In this document: in pieces, positions 25,485-34,299 of the stretch
How the letters are laid out: each line of letters opens with the position of its first letter
Position numbering within the stretch: position 1 is the stretch's first letter
Origin: Candidatus Binatia bacterium
GTDB lineage: Bacteria; Desulfobacterota; Binatia; Bin18
NCBI GenBank assembly: GCA_951812575.1
Contig: OX638322.1
Coordinates: 310,001 to 374,000 of the forward strand
Direction of reading: 5' to 3'
Length of the DNA: 64,000 nt
Position numbers and translations under genes: made by a program
The notes under the pieces: model-generated
What the model was told of the DNA's origin: nothing
Databases searched by the model: none
Seen by the model: only the letters and a program-made list of their open reading frames with translations

Positions 25485-25973
25485 ATGAGCTCGATGAATA
25501 TGGAAGAGCTGGCAAAACGCCTCCAGGTGTTGGAAGACATTGAGGCGATTAAAAAAATGAAGGCCGAATTCCATGCCCTGTGTGATGAGGGCTATCAAGA
25601 CCTGGACGGGATCATGGATTTCTTTGTCGAGGATGGGGTGTGGGACGGAGAGGCGTTTGGCACGTATGAAGGCCGGGCCGCTATCCGGGCGCTTTTTGCG
25701 GACGTGCCGAAAACGCTGCCGTTTGTCCGCCATCAGGTCATGAATCCGATTATTGAGGTCGACGGCGATACCGCGACTGGCCAGTGGTATTTATTCCAGC
25801 CGAGTACCATGGTCGGGGACGATGGGGAGCAAGCCGTCTGGGGCTCAGCCAAATACGACGAGACGTATGTCCGGGTGGATGGGAAATGGAAGTTCCAGCG
25901 GCTCGGGGTCACATTGGGATTCTGGACGCCATACGACCAAGGCTGGGCTCAGAAGTGGACGCTCCTGGATTAG
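25485..25973 (+). CDS. SnoaL/NTF2-like protein
   Basis: 162 residues; begins 3 bases after the CadI-like stop. It shows an early helix LQVLEDIEAIKKMKAEFHAL, then the long strand FVEDGVWDGEAFGTYEGRAA typical of SnoaL-like (PF13577) proteins, FVRHQVMNPIIEVDGDTATG and a final strand pair. These cone-fold proteins act as dehydratases, isomerases or binders. It is followed after 15 bases by the third BVMO, suggesting it acts on the same small molecule or product. Confidence 0.8.
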   Translation: MSSMNMEELAKRLQVLEDIEAIKKMKAEFHALCDEGYQDLDGIMDFFVEDGVWDGEAFGTYEGRAAIRALFADVPKTLPFVRHQVMNPIIEVDGDTATGQWYLFQPSTMVGDDGEQAVWGSAKYDETYVRVDGKWKFQRLGVTLGFWTPYDQGWAQKWTLLD

Positions 25974-25988
25974 AGGAAGGAAAGATAC

Positions 25989-27770
25989 ATGGATAAACCG
26001 TCGGGCATCATGGAAAAGCCCCTGATTGACCCCCTGAGCTGGCTCTCTCCATCCCCCAAGCCACAAGCGTATTACGAGGCCATCAAACAGAGGTTTGCTG
26101 AGGAGCGGAATCTCCGACTGGAGTACCGACCGGAAGGCACTGCGCAGTACACCTCTGACTTGACCGGCGGGCTGACGCACTACGAGGACGACCCCTACGG
26201 AGGCGCGACCATCCCGCGTGAGCCTCTCAACGATCAGGTGGAATGCCTGTTCATCGGCGGCGGCTTCTCCGCCCTGCTCACCTCGGCCCGGCTGCGCAAA
26301 TGTGGAGTGGAGAGCATCCGTATTGTGGAACGGGGAGCCGATGTGGGCGGTACCTGGTATTGGAACCGCTATCCAGGCGTGGCGTGCGACGTGCCGTCGT
26401 ATGACTATCTGCCGCTGCTCGACGAGATGGACTATGTGCCTAAAGACCGCTTTGCCAAGGGGCCCGAGATTTACGCCCACTGTCAGGAGATCGCCAAGAA
26501 ATACGACCTGTACAAGTCAGCGGTTTTCCAGACGACGGTGACGTCCACGGTATGGGACGAAGAAGAAGAGCTGTGGCATATCCGAACCGACCGGGGCGAC
26601 CATATGCGGGCGCAGTTCGTGATCTGTGCCAATGGCACCCTGTCCAAGCCCAAGCTGACCAGGATCGCCGGTATGGAGTCTTTTCAAGGCTACTCCTTTC
26701 ACACCTCGCGCTGGGACTATGACTACACCGGGGAAGACCTGTCGGGTCTAACGGACAAAGTCGTCGGGATTATCGGCACCGGGGCGACCGCGGTCCAGGC
26801 GGTTCCCGGCTTGGGAGAAGCAGCTAGGGAATTATACGTGTTCCAACGTACCCCATCCTCAATTGACATCCGCGACGATCATCCGACCGACCCCAACTGG
26901 GCGCGGCAACTGCAACCCGGCTGGCAGACCGAGCGGCGGAACATGATGCGCAAAATCATGGACCCCCAGTTGACCGAGGAGCAGAAGGCCCAGCGCGCCG
27001 CCCTCCCCCGCGAGGAGATTATCCGCCGGCAGGAAAACGCCAATATCGACTACATGCTGCGCATTCACCAGCGCATCGACGAGATCGTGCAAGATCGGGC
27101 GACCGCCGAGGCACTCAAGCCGTGGTATATGTTCATGTGTAAGCGCCCGTGCTTCCACAACGACTACTTGCCGACCTTCAACCGGCCCAACGTGCATCTG
27201 GTCGATACGCACGGCAAGGGCATTACCGAGATCACTGCAAAGGGGCCGGTGTTTGAGGGCAGACAGTACACGCTCGACCTGCTCATCTATGCCACCGGCT
27301 TTGAGGTCCAGAAGACCGGGATTTACAACCGGATCACGGGCGTGGGCGGGCGCGACCTGACCGACAAATACAGCAGCGGCATCCGTACCCTGTTCGGTCT
27401 GCATACGCAGGGCTACCCGAATCTGTTCATCATGGGCGGCTATCAGTCTTCGTTCCAATTCAATCTGACGGATATCCTCAACACCGAGGGCGATCATATC
27501 GCGGCCTGCATCGACTATGTCCGCCGCAACGGCTATCGGTCGATAGACCCGACTCCCGAGGCCGAGGAGTGGTGGGTGCAGGAAGTCATCAAGCACCGGG
27601 GCAAGACCAGCCGCAACCGGGACTGTACGCCCGGCTACTACAACTTCGAGGGCGAGTCCAACCGCCGGCAGGACGGCAACTACAACGGCGGCTTCCATCG
27701 CTATGTGCACTTCATGCAGGACGCCCGGCAGAAGATGGACAAGCACTTCGTCTTCACCAAGAAGAGGTAA
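25989..27770 (+). CDS. Baeyer-Villiger-type flavin monooxygenase 3
   Basis: 593 residues, start ATG 25989 with GAGGAAGGAAAG upstream. Long N-terminal extension, then FAD motif GGGFSA (a variant of GxGxxG with final Ala), [20 protein letters not shown], the BVMO fingerprint [15 protein letters not shown], and the NADPH motif GTGATA. C-terminal residues end in a charged tail (DKHFVFTKKR). Paralogue of the 19158 protein. The final glycine of the first Rossmann motif being alanine is unusual but tolerated in long BVMOs. Confidence 0.9.
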   Translation: MDKPSGIMEKPLIDPLSWLSPSPKPQAYYEAIKQRFAEERNLRLEYRPEGTAQYTSDLTGGLTHYEDDPYGGATIPREPLNDQVECLFIGGGFSALLTSARLRKCGVESIRIVERGADVGGTWYWNRYPGVACDVPSYDYLPLLDEMDYVPKDRFAKGPEIYAHCQEIAKKYDLYKSAVFQTTVTSTVWDEEEELWHIRTDRGDHMRAQFVICANGTLSKPKLTRIAGMESFQGYSFHTSRWDYDYTGEDLSGLTDKVVGIIGTGATAVQAVPGLGEAARELYVFQRTPSSIDIRDDHPTDPNWARQLQPGWQTERRNMMRKIMDPQLTEEQKAQRAALPREEIIRRQENANIDYMLRIHQRIDEIVQDRATAEALKPWYMFMCKRPCFHNDYLPTFNRPNVHLVDTHGKGITEITAKGPVFEGRQYTLDLLIYATGFEVQKTGIYNRITGVGGRDLTDKYSSGIRTLFGLHTQGYPNLFIMGGYQSSFQFNLTDILNTEGDHIAACIDYVRRNGYRSIDPTPEAEEWWVQEVIKHRGKTSRNRDCTPGYYNFEGESNRRQDGNYNGGFHRYVHFMQDARQKMDKHFVFTKKR

Positions 27771-27786
27771 CCGCCAGCCGGCCGCT

Positions 27787-28236
27787 TTAATGAGCGGCGA
27801 GTTCTTGGAGTTCCTCCGAGGTGGGCGTCGTCTCGAACTGGGGGAGAGTCGAAGACAACTCGTCCCACGGCTGGGCACTCGCCGTCCAGATATGAGCGGT
27901 CAGCCCCAGCTGGCCGGGGTCGTCCAGGCTGGCCGCACTGATGCCACGAATCTCCGGGATCAGATCGGCCCGGGCCGAGACGGGGGAGCCGCACTCGGCA
28001 CAGAACCCCCGATGGGTCTTAGACCCGCTCGTGCCCGTGCAGACATACTCCTTGGGGGCGCCTTTGGTGAATTGCACGGCCGACGCGGAAAAAACCACAT
28101 TCACGGCCGCACCGCCTCCGGTGGAGCGTTGACAATCCCGACAGTGGCATTTCCACGTAAACATTGGCGCGGCAGTGCATGAATACCGTATTGCCCCACA
28201 GGCACAACCTCCCGTCAACGGAACAGCAGTAGTCAT
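27787..28236 (-). CDS. GFA family zinc protein
   Basis: 149 residues of the GFA/CENP-V fold (PF04828). Zinc-binding cysteines appear in GGCACGAIRY (C11, C13), WKCHCRDCQ (C30, C32, C35) and later GFCAECGSPV. The family was named for S-hydroxymethylglutathione formation, but most members have no proven reaction. It converges with the BVMO gene across 16 bases. Start ATG 28236. Confidence 0.88.
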   Translation of the reverse strand: MTTAVPLTGGCACGAIRYSCTAAPMFTWKCHCRDCQRSTGGGAAVNVVFSASAVQFTKGAPKEYVCTGTSGSKTHRGFCAECGSPVSARADLIPEIRGISAASLDDPGQLGLTAHIWTASAQPWDELSSTLPQFETTPTSEELQELAAH

Positions 28237-28473
28237 AAGAATATATTCCCTTCTTGTTACGACCTTATCACTTCACAGAAGCGACCAGGGCCATGCATTC
28301 AGCAGGCTGGGCGCGACTATACCAGGCGAAACCTGACGGCTCCAGGGTCGCCACACCGGCTTGGCTTGCGTTTCAGCCGGCCTGAATTATACTCTGCGCA
28401 AGCTGGGGCGGTTCGTGGAAATCGTGGGAATGGGTATCAGCCTCAAGCCAACGCGAAAATAAAGGGGAACACA

Positions 28474-29436
28474 ATGACCATGACTGATCGACTCGACCCG
28501 GAGCTGGCCGCGCCACTCGAAACCTTTCTCCACCTGACCGGCGGCGGGCTTAACCTGCACGACATCCCGGCGACCCGTCGCAAGATGGAGGAGATGGCCG
28601 AAGCGCAGATGGCCAAGGCGCCCCCCATAACGGGAATCAGCACCGCAGACCGACAGGTGCCCGGACCCGACGGAGATGTGTTCGTCCGCATTTATCAGCC
28701 AGCCGAACGGCCCGACATGCTGCCGGCCCTCCTCTGGATCCACGGCGGTGGCTATGTGCTGGGCAGCGTTGAGCGGGACGACCTGCTGGCCGCGCATTTG
28801 GCTGAAGTCGCGCAGTGCGTGGTGGCATCGGTTGAGTACCGGCTCGCTCCCGAGCACCCCTTCCCTGCTCCGGTCGAGGATTGTTATGCCGCACTCAAAT
28901 GGCTGGCGACCCATACTGAAGAACTCGGTGTTGCGCCCTCCCGGATTGCCATTGGCGGGGCGAGCGCTGGCGGGGGACTGGCAGCCGGCCTGGCCCTGTT
29001 GACGCGCGACCGGGCCGAGGTCGAACTGGCTTTTCAACTGCTGATCTATCCCATGATTGACGACCGTAACGTCGTTCCCGCCAGCGATACGTTGCCCGAT
29101 ACCTTTGTGTGGACCCGGGAAAACAATCTCATGGGCTGGCGCGCCTACCTGGGACGAGAACCCGGCGGAGCGGACGTGTCGCCGTATGCCGCGGCCGCTC
29201 GGGCCGACGACCTCGCGGGTTTACCGCCGGCCTATATTCCGGTGGGTGACCTCGATTTGTTCCTGGACGAGAACATCGAGTACGCGCAGCGTCTACTGGC
29301 GGCTGGAGTGCCGACCGAGTTGCACGTCTATCCGGGCGGTTATCACGGCTTTAACGGTTTTGACCCTGGTGCGGAGATTGCCCAGCGCTTCAATAATGAA
29401 CGCGATGAGGCGCTGAGGCGCATACTCCACCGTTAA
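28474..29436 (+). CDS. Alpha/beta hydrolase, HSL (acetyl-esterase) family
   Basis: 320 residues from ATG 28474, chosen for AAAGGGG 7 bases upstream; an in-frame start at 28366 lacks one. The hormone-sensitive-lipase HGGG box is LLWIHGGGYVLGS; the nucleophile elbow is GGASAGGGLA (G-x-S-x-G intact); acid and base are in VGDLDLFLDE and GGYHGFNG. This is a cytoplasmic carboxylesterase, possibly acting on esters made by the BVMOs nearby. The stop overlaps the stop of the convergent PhyH gene by a few bases. Confidence 0.9.
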   Translation: MTMTDRLDPELAAPLETFLHLTGGGLNLHDIPATRRKMEEMAEAQMAKAPPITGISTADRQVPGPDGDVFVRIYQPAERPDMLPALLWIHGGGYVLGSVERDDLLAAHLAEVAQCVVASVEYRLAPEHPFPAPVEDCYAALKWLATHTEELGVAPSRIAIGGASAGGGLAAGLALLTRDRAEVELAFQLLIYPMIDDRNVVPASDTLPDTFVWTRENNLMGWRAYLGREPGGADVSPYAAAARADDLAGLPPAYIPVGDLDLFLDENIEYAQRLLAAGVPTELHVYPGGYHGFNGFDPGAEIAQRFNNERDEALRRILHR

Positions 29437-30278
29437 TCGAACCAGTGGATGGGATTCCGTCGCTCGACCTGGCCCAGCATGATCGAAGCGGTCGTATACC
29501 CCAGCAGGCATTGCAGCGGACGGCTCAAGGCCCGCACGGTCTCCAGCGGAATGGATAAATAGGCGTTCTCCTGCTGGCGCAACCAGGCGCAGCAGTAGGA
29601 CAACGACAGGGCGCGGCGTTGCTGGTCGCTGGTATTGGCGCCCCCTCCATGCCACATTCCACCGTCAAAGAGCAGCACCGACCCGGCCGGCATGACAATA
29701 TTGATCGGCGGTATCGCCGGGACCTGTTCCTCCGTGGAAATGTGGCTGCCGGGCAGCAACTCGGTGCCGCCGTTGGCTGGGGTATAGGCGTCAATTGCCC
29801 ACAGGGTGCCGACCATGAGTGACGGGCGCGGACGCGGCAGGGGGTAGACGCTGTCGTCCCGATGCAGTCCCTGGGAGGTTTCGCCGGGAAGCAGGGTGAT
29901 ACCGGTCGCGGAGCTGAGCTGAATCTGGCTCTGCAAATAGCCTTCGATAATGGCGATAACCCTGGGATGGGTGCACAGCTCATCCGCGGTGCGCGTCTTC
30001 TTCATGAAATTGTAAATGCGTTTGGTGCGAAAGCCCTCGAAGTCGGTTATCCCTAAGGGGGTGGTGGCATGGATCGTATTCATCGCCGCTCCGATTTCCG
30101 CTCCCTTGTCCGTATTGAGCAGCCCTTCAAGAATGCGATAGCCGTCACGGCTGAGCGCGTGAATGTCCGTCGCGACCGCCGCTCGCTCCTCCGGACTGGA
30201 GAGTCCCTTGAGCCGTTGGGTGGCGCGAACATCGACATCGAATGGATTGCCCGCCTGACGGGCACTCGACTCACTCAT
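29433..30278 (-). CDS. Phytanoyl-CoA dioxygenase (PhyH) family protein
   Basis: 281 residues of the Fe(II)/2-oxoglutarate dioxygenase superfamily. The facial triad is visible as H-x-D in [14 protein letters not shown] and the distal histidine in [13 protein letters not shown], with a likely 2-oxoglutarate-binding arginine in [10 protein letters not shown]. Early residues DRDGYRI-like ([14 protein letters not shown]) are typical of PhyH. It probably hydroxylates a small lipid or acid; no partner gene reveals the substrate. Start ATG 30278. Confidence 0.87.
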   Translation of the reverse strand: MSESSARQAGNPFDVDVRATQRLKGLSSPEERAAVATDIHALSRDGYRILEGLLNTDKGAEIGAAMNTIHATTPLGITDFEGFRTKRIYNFMKKTRTADELCTHPRVIAIIEGYLQSQIQLSSATGITLLPGETSQGLHRDDSVYPLPRPRPSLMVGTLWAIDAYTPANGGTELLPGSHISTEEQVPAIPPINIVMPAGSVLLFDGGMWHGGGANTSDQQRRALSLSYCCAWLRQQENAYLSIPLETVRALSRPLQCLLGYTTASIMLGQVERRNPIHWFD

Positions 30279-30513
30279 GGTTACAGCCTTTCCATCCTCA
30301 GGTATGCTAAAGCATGGAGCCTGCGTAGGGGGCTATAGCGAATACCACAGCCTGTCAAGTTCTGAGGAAGGAGCATTTTTTGAGTCGCGGTACGGGAAAA
30401 ATTCTGATACCTCTATCGAACCCCGGCTGAATATGATTTGTAATGCATTTACCCGGCCGGATGACTGCTGGGTTGTTGTGTTTATTTTCTGGCCAGAGGA
30501 GGTAATTGTTGTG

Positions 30514-30777
30514 ATGAGGCTATTTGTTGGGAATCTTTCATGGGACGCTACCCCGGCCGATCTCGAAGCGTTATTCGGCGAAGTCGGGACGGTCGCCTCA
30601 GCGAATATTATTACGGATAGGGAAAGCGGGCGCTCTCGCGGGTTTGGCTTTATTGAAATGGAAAACGACGAGGAAGCCCGAACGGCGATTGAGCGTCTGC
30701 ACGACTATGAATTTATGGGGCGACCCCTGACGGTCAACGAAGCCCGACCCAGGGAGCGCCGCGAACGCCGGTGGTAG
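30514..30777 (+). CDS. RRM-type RNA-binding protein
   Basis: 87 residues, one RNA-recognition motif with RNP2 LFVGNL (residues 3-8) and RNP1 RGFGFIEM, then an Arg-rich tail. It belongs to the small glycine- or arginine-tailed RRM proteins of cyanobacteria and deltaproteobacteria. GAGGAGGT (30496-30503) precedes GTG 30511 and ATG 30514; either may be the start. Bases 30279-30513 hold this upstream region and no other gene. It is followed by a very basic small protein (4-base gap), perhaps also nucleic-acid binding. Confidence 0.85.
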   Translation: MRLFVGNLSWDATPADLEALFGEVGTVASANIITDRESGRSRGFGFIEMENDEEARTAIERLHDYEFMGRPLTVNEARPRERRERRW

Positions 30778-30781
30778 AGGT

Positions 30782-31003
30782 ATGCCAGGAAGAGCAAAAC
30801 CAACCAGTTTTCTCAAGCGCCAACGGGAACAGTACCGTCAGCAAAAGCAAAAAGAGAAGGCGGAACGCAGGCGCGAGGCCAAAGCCCGCAAAGCGGCCAA
30901 TGTGCGCACCGAGGGAGACGAGGATCCCGATATTGCCGGCATTCGACCCGGCCCGCAGCCTCTTCCCGAGCAGTGGAATGTGATCGAGGAAGAAGAGGAG
31001 TAG
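30782..31003 (+). CDS. Small highly basic protein of unknown function
   Basis: 73 residues: a long Lys/Arg/Gln helix (FLKRQREQYRQQKQKEKAER), then an acidic linker (EGDEDPDIAGIRPGPQ) and a glutamate tail. The bipolar charge pattern and tandem position directly after the RRM gene suggest a nucleic-acid or ribosome-associated role, but no family function is known to me. ATG 30782 overlaps an AGAGGT ribosome site. The 168 bases after it contain no gene. Confidence 0.65.
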   Translation: MPGRAKPTSFLKRQREQYRQQKQKEKAERRREAKARKAANVRTEGDEDPDIAGIRPGPQPLPEQWNVIEEEEE

Positions 31004-31171
31004 GCCCGCCTGATTTCGGCGCCTCAACAGCATCGAGGCGCTGACCGGTACGGGAGTTTTCTTCCTATCCGCGCCGTTTTTTCACACTGCTGCCAACCCG
31101 GTGCTGTTTCTTGTTGCCTGAGAGACAAGCGAGAACCGGCAGATCCGTTTCCAGGGGGACCAGCCTGCTGC

Positions 31172-31909
31172 TTATAGGACCGGCTCCAACTCGGCGGCCC
31201 GCATTGGAATGGCGCTCCGTGCGTGGTCAAGGCGTTGTTGGCGCGCGGCCTGACGGACGAGATCAATCCCCTGGACGGCCGTGGGATGCTGTTCAAGGAA
31301 GGTCCGGGCTTGTCGGTGCTGCTCAAGCCAGGCTTGACTGACGTACCAGACTTCCTGTTCGCCGACGGCAATGCGGGTGTCCTGGCCTTCCCATACCAGC
31401 CAGGACAGGGCGTAGGACCAGTCAGTCACACTGGAGTCCTTCCAGTCCGCATCCGGTAAAGAGCGGATATCGAGGCTGTCCCACTGGGTGGTGAGGCCCT
31501 GGGGTGTCCCGTATTTATTCACCACGGCCAGGCGCATGGGAGCGCGGTATTCCAGGTCAGAGAGTTCGGCATCGTCGGTCTCAAGCGCGTGCTGGACAGC
31601 CTCAGGTATCAACTCGATGCCAAGCGCATACAGGCCGAAATGACGATCGATCCGAAAGGTCACCGTCCGCTCTTGCCAGGTGGCGTACAACACGATTTCA
31701 GGCCCCGAGCGGATGGTGGCCGCGGCTTTCAGGCTTTCATCTGCTACGCGTTCAAGGTCGGGTAATTGTTCTACTTGCGCCAGCGTTGACTGCCACTCCG
31801 CACCGAGCGGGAGGCGCGCTGCCGATTGGGCGTGCACAAACGAGAAGATACTCCCCAGCAGTAGAAACATCGCAGTGAACGAGCAGAGCGGCATGAAAAA
31901 ATCTCTCAT
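31172..31909 (-). CDS. Exported protein of unknown function
   Basis: 245 residues if started at ATG 31909, which gives a clean signal peptide (MRDFFMPLCSFTAMFLLLGS then IFSFVHAQS). Earlier in-frame starts (31930, 31942) would add up to 11 residues. The mature part (LGAEWQSTLAQVEQLPDLER; RTVTFRIDRHFGLYALGIEL) looks globular and periplasmic, with no recognised family. It follows an acyl-CoA dehydrogenase gene on the same strand and is the last gene of that minus-strand run. Confidence 0.6.
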   Translation of the reverse strand: MRDFFMPLCSFTAMFLLLGSIFSFVHAQSAARLPLGAEWQSTLAQVEQLPDLERVADESLKAAATIRSGPEIVLYATWQERTVTFRIDRHFGLYALGIELIPEAVQHALETDDAELSDLEYRAPMRLAVVNKYGTPQGLTTQWDSLDIRSLPDADWKDSSVTDWSYALSWLVWEGQDTRIAVGEQEVWYVSQAWLEQHRQARTFLEQHPTAVQGIDLVRQAARQQRLDHARSAIPMRAAELEPVL

Positions 31910-31938
31910 ATTTTCCGATGGGCTTCCCATAAGGGCCG

Positions 31939-33066
31939 TCAATAGCCATCAAAGTGGGCGATCCGCTCGCGGTGATAGACGGCAGCGCCAAAGGCGAACT
32001 CGTTCCACTTGGCCCGCTTGAACCAGAAGTGCATATCGTGCTCCCAGGTAAAACCGATTCCGCCGTGCATCTGCACCGCCTTGTTGGTCGTGCGCGTATA
32101 GACCTCAGACAGACGCGCCTTGGCAACAGACGCCGCACGAGACGCCTCGCTGGCGCGCGTGTCAAACGCGTAGGCGGCGTACCAGACCAAAGACCGGGCC
32201 GGTTCGATCTCGCTGACTATTTCGGCCGCCATGTGTTTGAGAGCCTGGAAGGAGGCAATCGGCCGGTTAAACTGTTCACGGACTTTGGTGTACTCGACTG
32301 CCATATCGAGCGCTTGTTGGGCGCCCCCAAGACTGTCGGCAGACAGGGCAACGCAGGCCAGGTCTTGAAGCTGAGCCAGCAATTTCCAGCCTTTTCCTGC
32401 CTTGCCCAGAAAGCCGGCGATGGGCACATGCTTGAACCGGACCTCGTACACCCGTCGCGTTCGATCAAACATGTCCAGGGGTCGGATGGTCAGGCCCGGG
32501 GCGTCCCGCTCGACCAGCACCAGACTGACGCCTTTTTCACCCTTTCCACTGGTGCGAACTGCGACCACAAGAATGTCGGCCACCGCGGCAAACGGGACGA
32601 ACATCTTGGCACCGCTCAGCATATAGCCGTCACGTTTTTTCCTGGCCTTGAGGGTAATGCCGGCGGCGTCCAGACGGTCGCTGGATTCGAGAAAGGCCAG
32701 GGTGCCGATGGCCTCGCCCGAGGCGAGCCGCGGCAACCAGGCCTTTTTCTGAGCAGCGCTGCCGGCGCGCATCAGGGCAAAGGTGGCCAGAGCTGAAGAA
32801 AACAGAAACGGACCCGGCACTACGGCTCGGCCCATCTCTTCGAGCAGCAGGGCCATATCGAGCAGCCCAAGCCCGAGCCCGCCGAATTTTTCCGGAACGA
32901 GCAGGCCGGTCCAACCCAGCTCTGCCATCTTCCTATGCAACTCAGGGGAAAATCCGTGCTCGTCGGCCAAGAGCGCCCGCACGAACTGGGGGGAGCATTC
33001 TTGTGCCAGAAATTCTCGGGCTGAGCGCTGGAGCAGGTCTTGTTCTTCCGATAAGCCGAAGTCCAT
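31939..33066 (-). CDS. Acyl-CoA dehydrogenase family protein 1
   Basis: 375 residues. N-terminal helical domain (MDFGLSEEQDLLQRSAREFL), mid domain, and the C-terminal signature ARLSEVYTRTTNKAVQMHGG-IGFTWEHD. It is the shorter partner in a pair of adjacent ACAD genes (21-base gap), the arrangement seen where two subunits form a heteromeric FadE-type enzyme, as in actinobacterial steroid degradation. The second-last helix lacks an obvious catalytic Glu at the usual place, which also fits a heteromeric partner. FAD-dependent alpha/beta oxidation of an acyl-CoA is inferred. Confidence 0.87.
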   Translation of the reverse strand: MDFGLSEEQDLLQRSAREFLAQECSPQFVRALLADEHGFSPELHRKMAELGWTGLLVPEKFGGLGLGLLDMALLLEEMGRAVVPGPFLFSSALATFALMRAGSAAQKKAWLPRLASGEAIGTLAFLESSDRLDAAGITLKARKKRDGYMLSGAKMFVPFAAVADILVVAVRTSGKGEKGVSLVLVERDAPGLTIRPLDMFDRTRRVYEVRFKHVPIAGFLGKAGKGWKLLAQLQDLACVALSADSLGGAQQALDMAVEYTKVREQFNRPIASFQALKHMAAEIVSEIEPARSLVWYAAYAFDTRASEASRAASVAKARLSEVYTRTTNKAVQMHGGIGFTWEHDMHFWFKRAKWNEFAFGAAVYHRERIAHFDGY

Positions 33067-33087
33067 GATGATTCCCTGGAGTGTACG

Positions 33088-34278
33088 TTAGCGTGACTTG
33101 GGCATGCCAAGCCCACGTTCGCTAATGATGTTTTTCTGAATCTGGGACGTCCCGCCCCCGATAATGAGACCCAGCGTGAACATAAACTCATACGGCCAGA
33201 TGCCATTGTCGATCACGTGTGAGGCCCTCCGGTTGAGCGGGGCGTAGGAATTCATGATCTCAAGGGCCAACGCGCAAATGTCGTGGTTCAGTTCGGTTCC
33301 GACCAGCTTATTCACCATAGCGCCGATGCCGGGCTTGCGGCCTTTGGTGGCGTCCGTGAGTTGCCGAAAGGAGTGGTATTTCATGGCTTCGACCCGGGTT
33401 GTCAGGTCGGCCAACTGCTGGCGGATGGTCGGGTCTTCCGCCGCGGGCTGGCCATAGCGGCTGTGGCTACGAGCCAGGCGGATGAGGTTTTGCAGCATGA
33501 GCTGGGTACGGGTGGTTGAGCCCAGCATATTGCGTTCATGAAACAGGGTGGCGTTGGCCACCAGCCAGCCCTGGTTGAGTTCGCCAACCAGATTCTCGCG
33601 CGGGACGCGGACATCCTCGAAGAAGACCTCGTTAAAGCCGGCGTCACCCGTCATTTGGACCAGGGGGCGGACCGTGATCCCCGGTGTCTTCATGTCGATC
33701 AGAATATAGGAGATCCCGCGATGCTTGGGCGCATCCGGGTCGGTCCGCACCAGACAGAACATCCAGTCCGAGAACTGAGCCCCGGAGGTCCAGACCTTTT
33801 GGCCGTTGACGATGAATTCGTCGCCGACGAGTTCGGCTTTGGTCCGCAGCGAGGCCAGGTCCGAGCCCGAACCGGGCTCGGAATAGCCCTGGCACCAAAT
33901 TTCTTCCGCGGTCAGGACTTTGGGCAAATAGCGCCGTTTCTGCTCTTCGGAGCCGACTTGCAGCAGGGTGGGGCCGAGCATGGTCAAACCGGACGCGCCG
34001 ATCAGACCCGGTGCGCGGGCCAGGACCAGTTCTTCATTCACAATGGTCTGGCGCATGATGTCGGTGTCGCCCTGACCGCCGTAGGCTTTGGGCCAGCCCA
34101 GGGCGACATAGCCGGCCTCGTACAGCCGGCGCTGCCAGTCCTTGGCGCGCTGGATGCGCTGCGGGTCGTTCGGCGGCAGGTCGCTCAGGGTTTTGTCTTT
34201 TTTCGGAACGTTGGTCTTGAGCCAGGTCCGCACCGTTTTCCGAAACGCCTCGTCTTCTTTGGAATATGCCAGGTCCAC
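33088..34278 (-). CDS. Acyl-CoA dehydrogenase family protein 2
   Basis: 396 residues: MDLAYSKEDEAFRKTVRTWL, GWPKAYGGQGDTDIMRQTIV, the flavin-proximal WCQGYSEPGSGSDLASLRTK (classic ACAD signature 1) and the C-terminal YEFMFTLGLIIGGGTSQIQK-NIIS. It is of the long-form FadE family. The pair with the next gene (21-base gap) suggests a two-subunit enzyme acting on a bulky CoA ester. It is preceded by an amidohydrolase gene (21-base gap), implying a common pathway. Confidence 0.9.
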   Translation of the reverse strand: MDLAYSKEDEAFRKTVRTWLKTNVPKKDKTLSDLPPNDPQRIQRAKDWQRRLYEAGYVALGWPKAYGGQGDTDIMRQTIVNEELVLARAPGLIGASGLTMLGPTLLQVGSEEQKRRYLPKVLTAEEIWCQGYSEPGSGSDLASLRTKAELVGDEFIVNGQKVWTSGAQFSDWMFCLVRTDPDAPKHRGISYILIDMKTPGITVRPLVQMTGDAGFNEVFFEDVRVPRENLVGELNQGWLVANATLFHERNMLGSTTRTQLMLQNLIRLARSHSRYGQPAAEDPTIRQQLADLTTRVEAMKYHSFRQLTDATKGRKPGIGAMVNKLVGTELNHDICALALEIMNSYAPLNRRASHVIDNGIWPYEFMFTLGLIIGGGTSQIQKNIISERGLGMPKSR

Positions 34279-34299
34279 AGAGGGGTCTCCCTTCGATGC

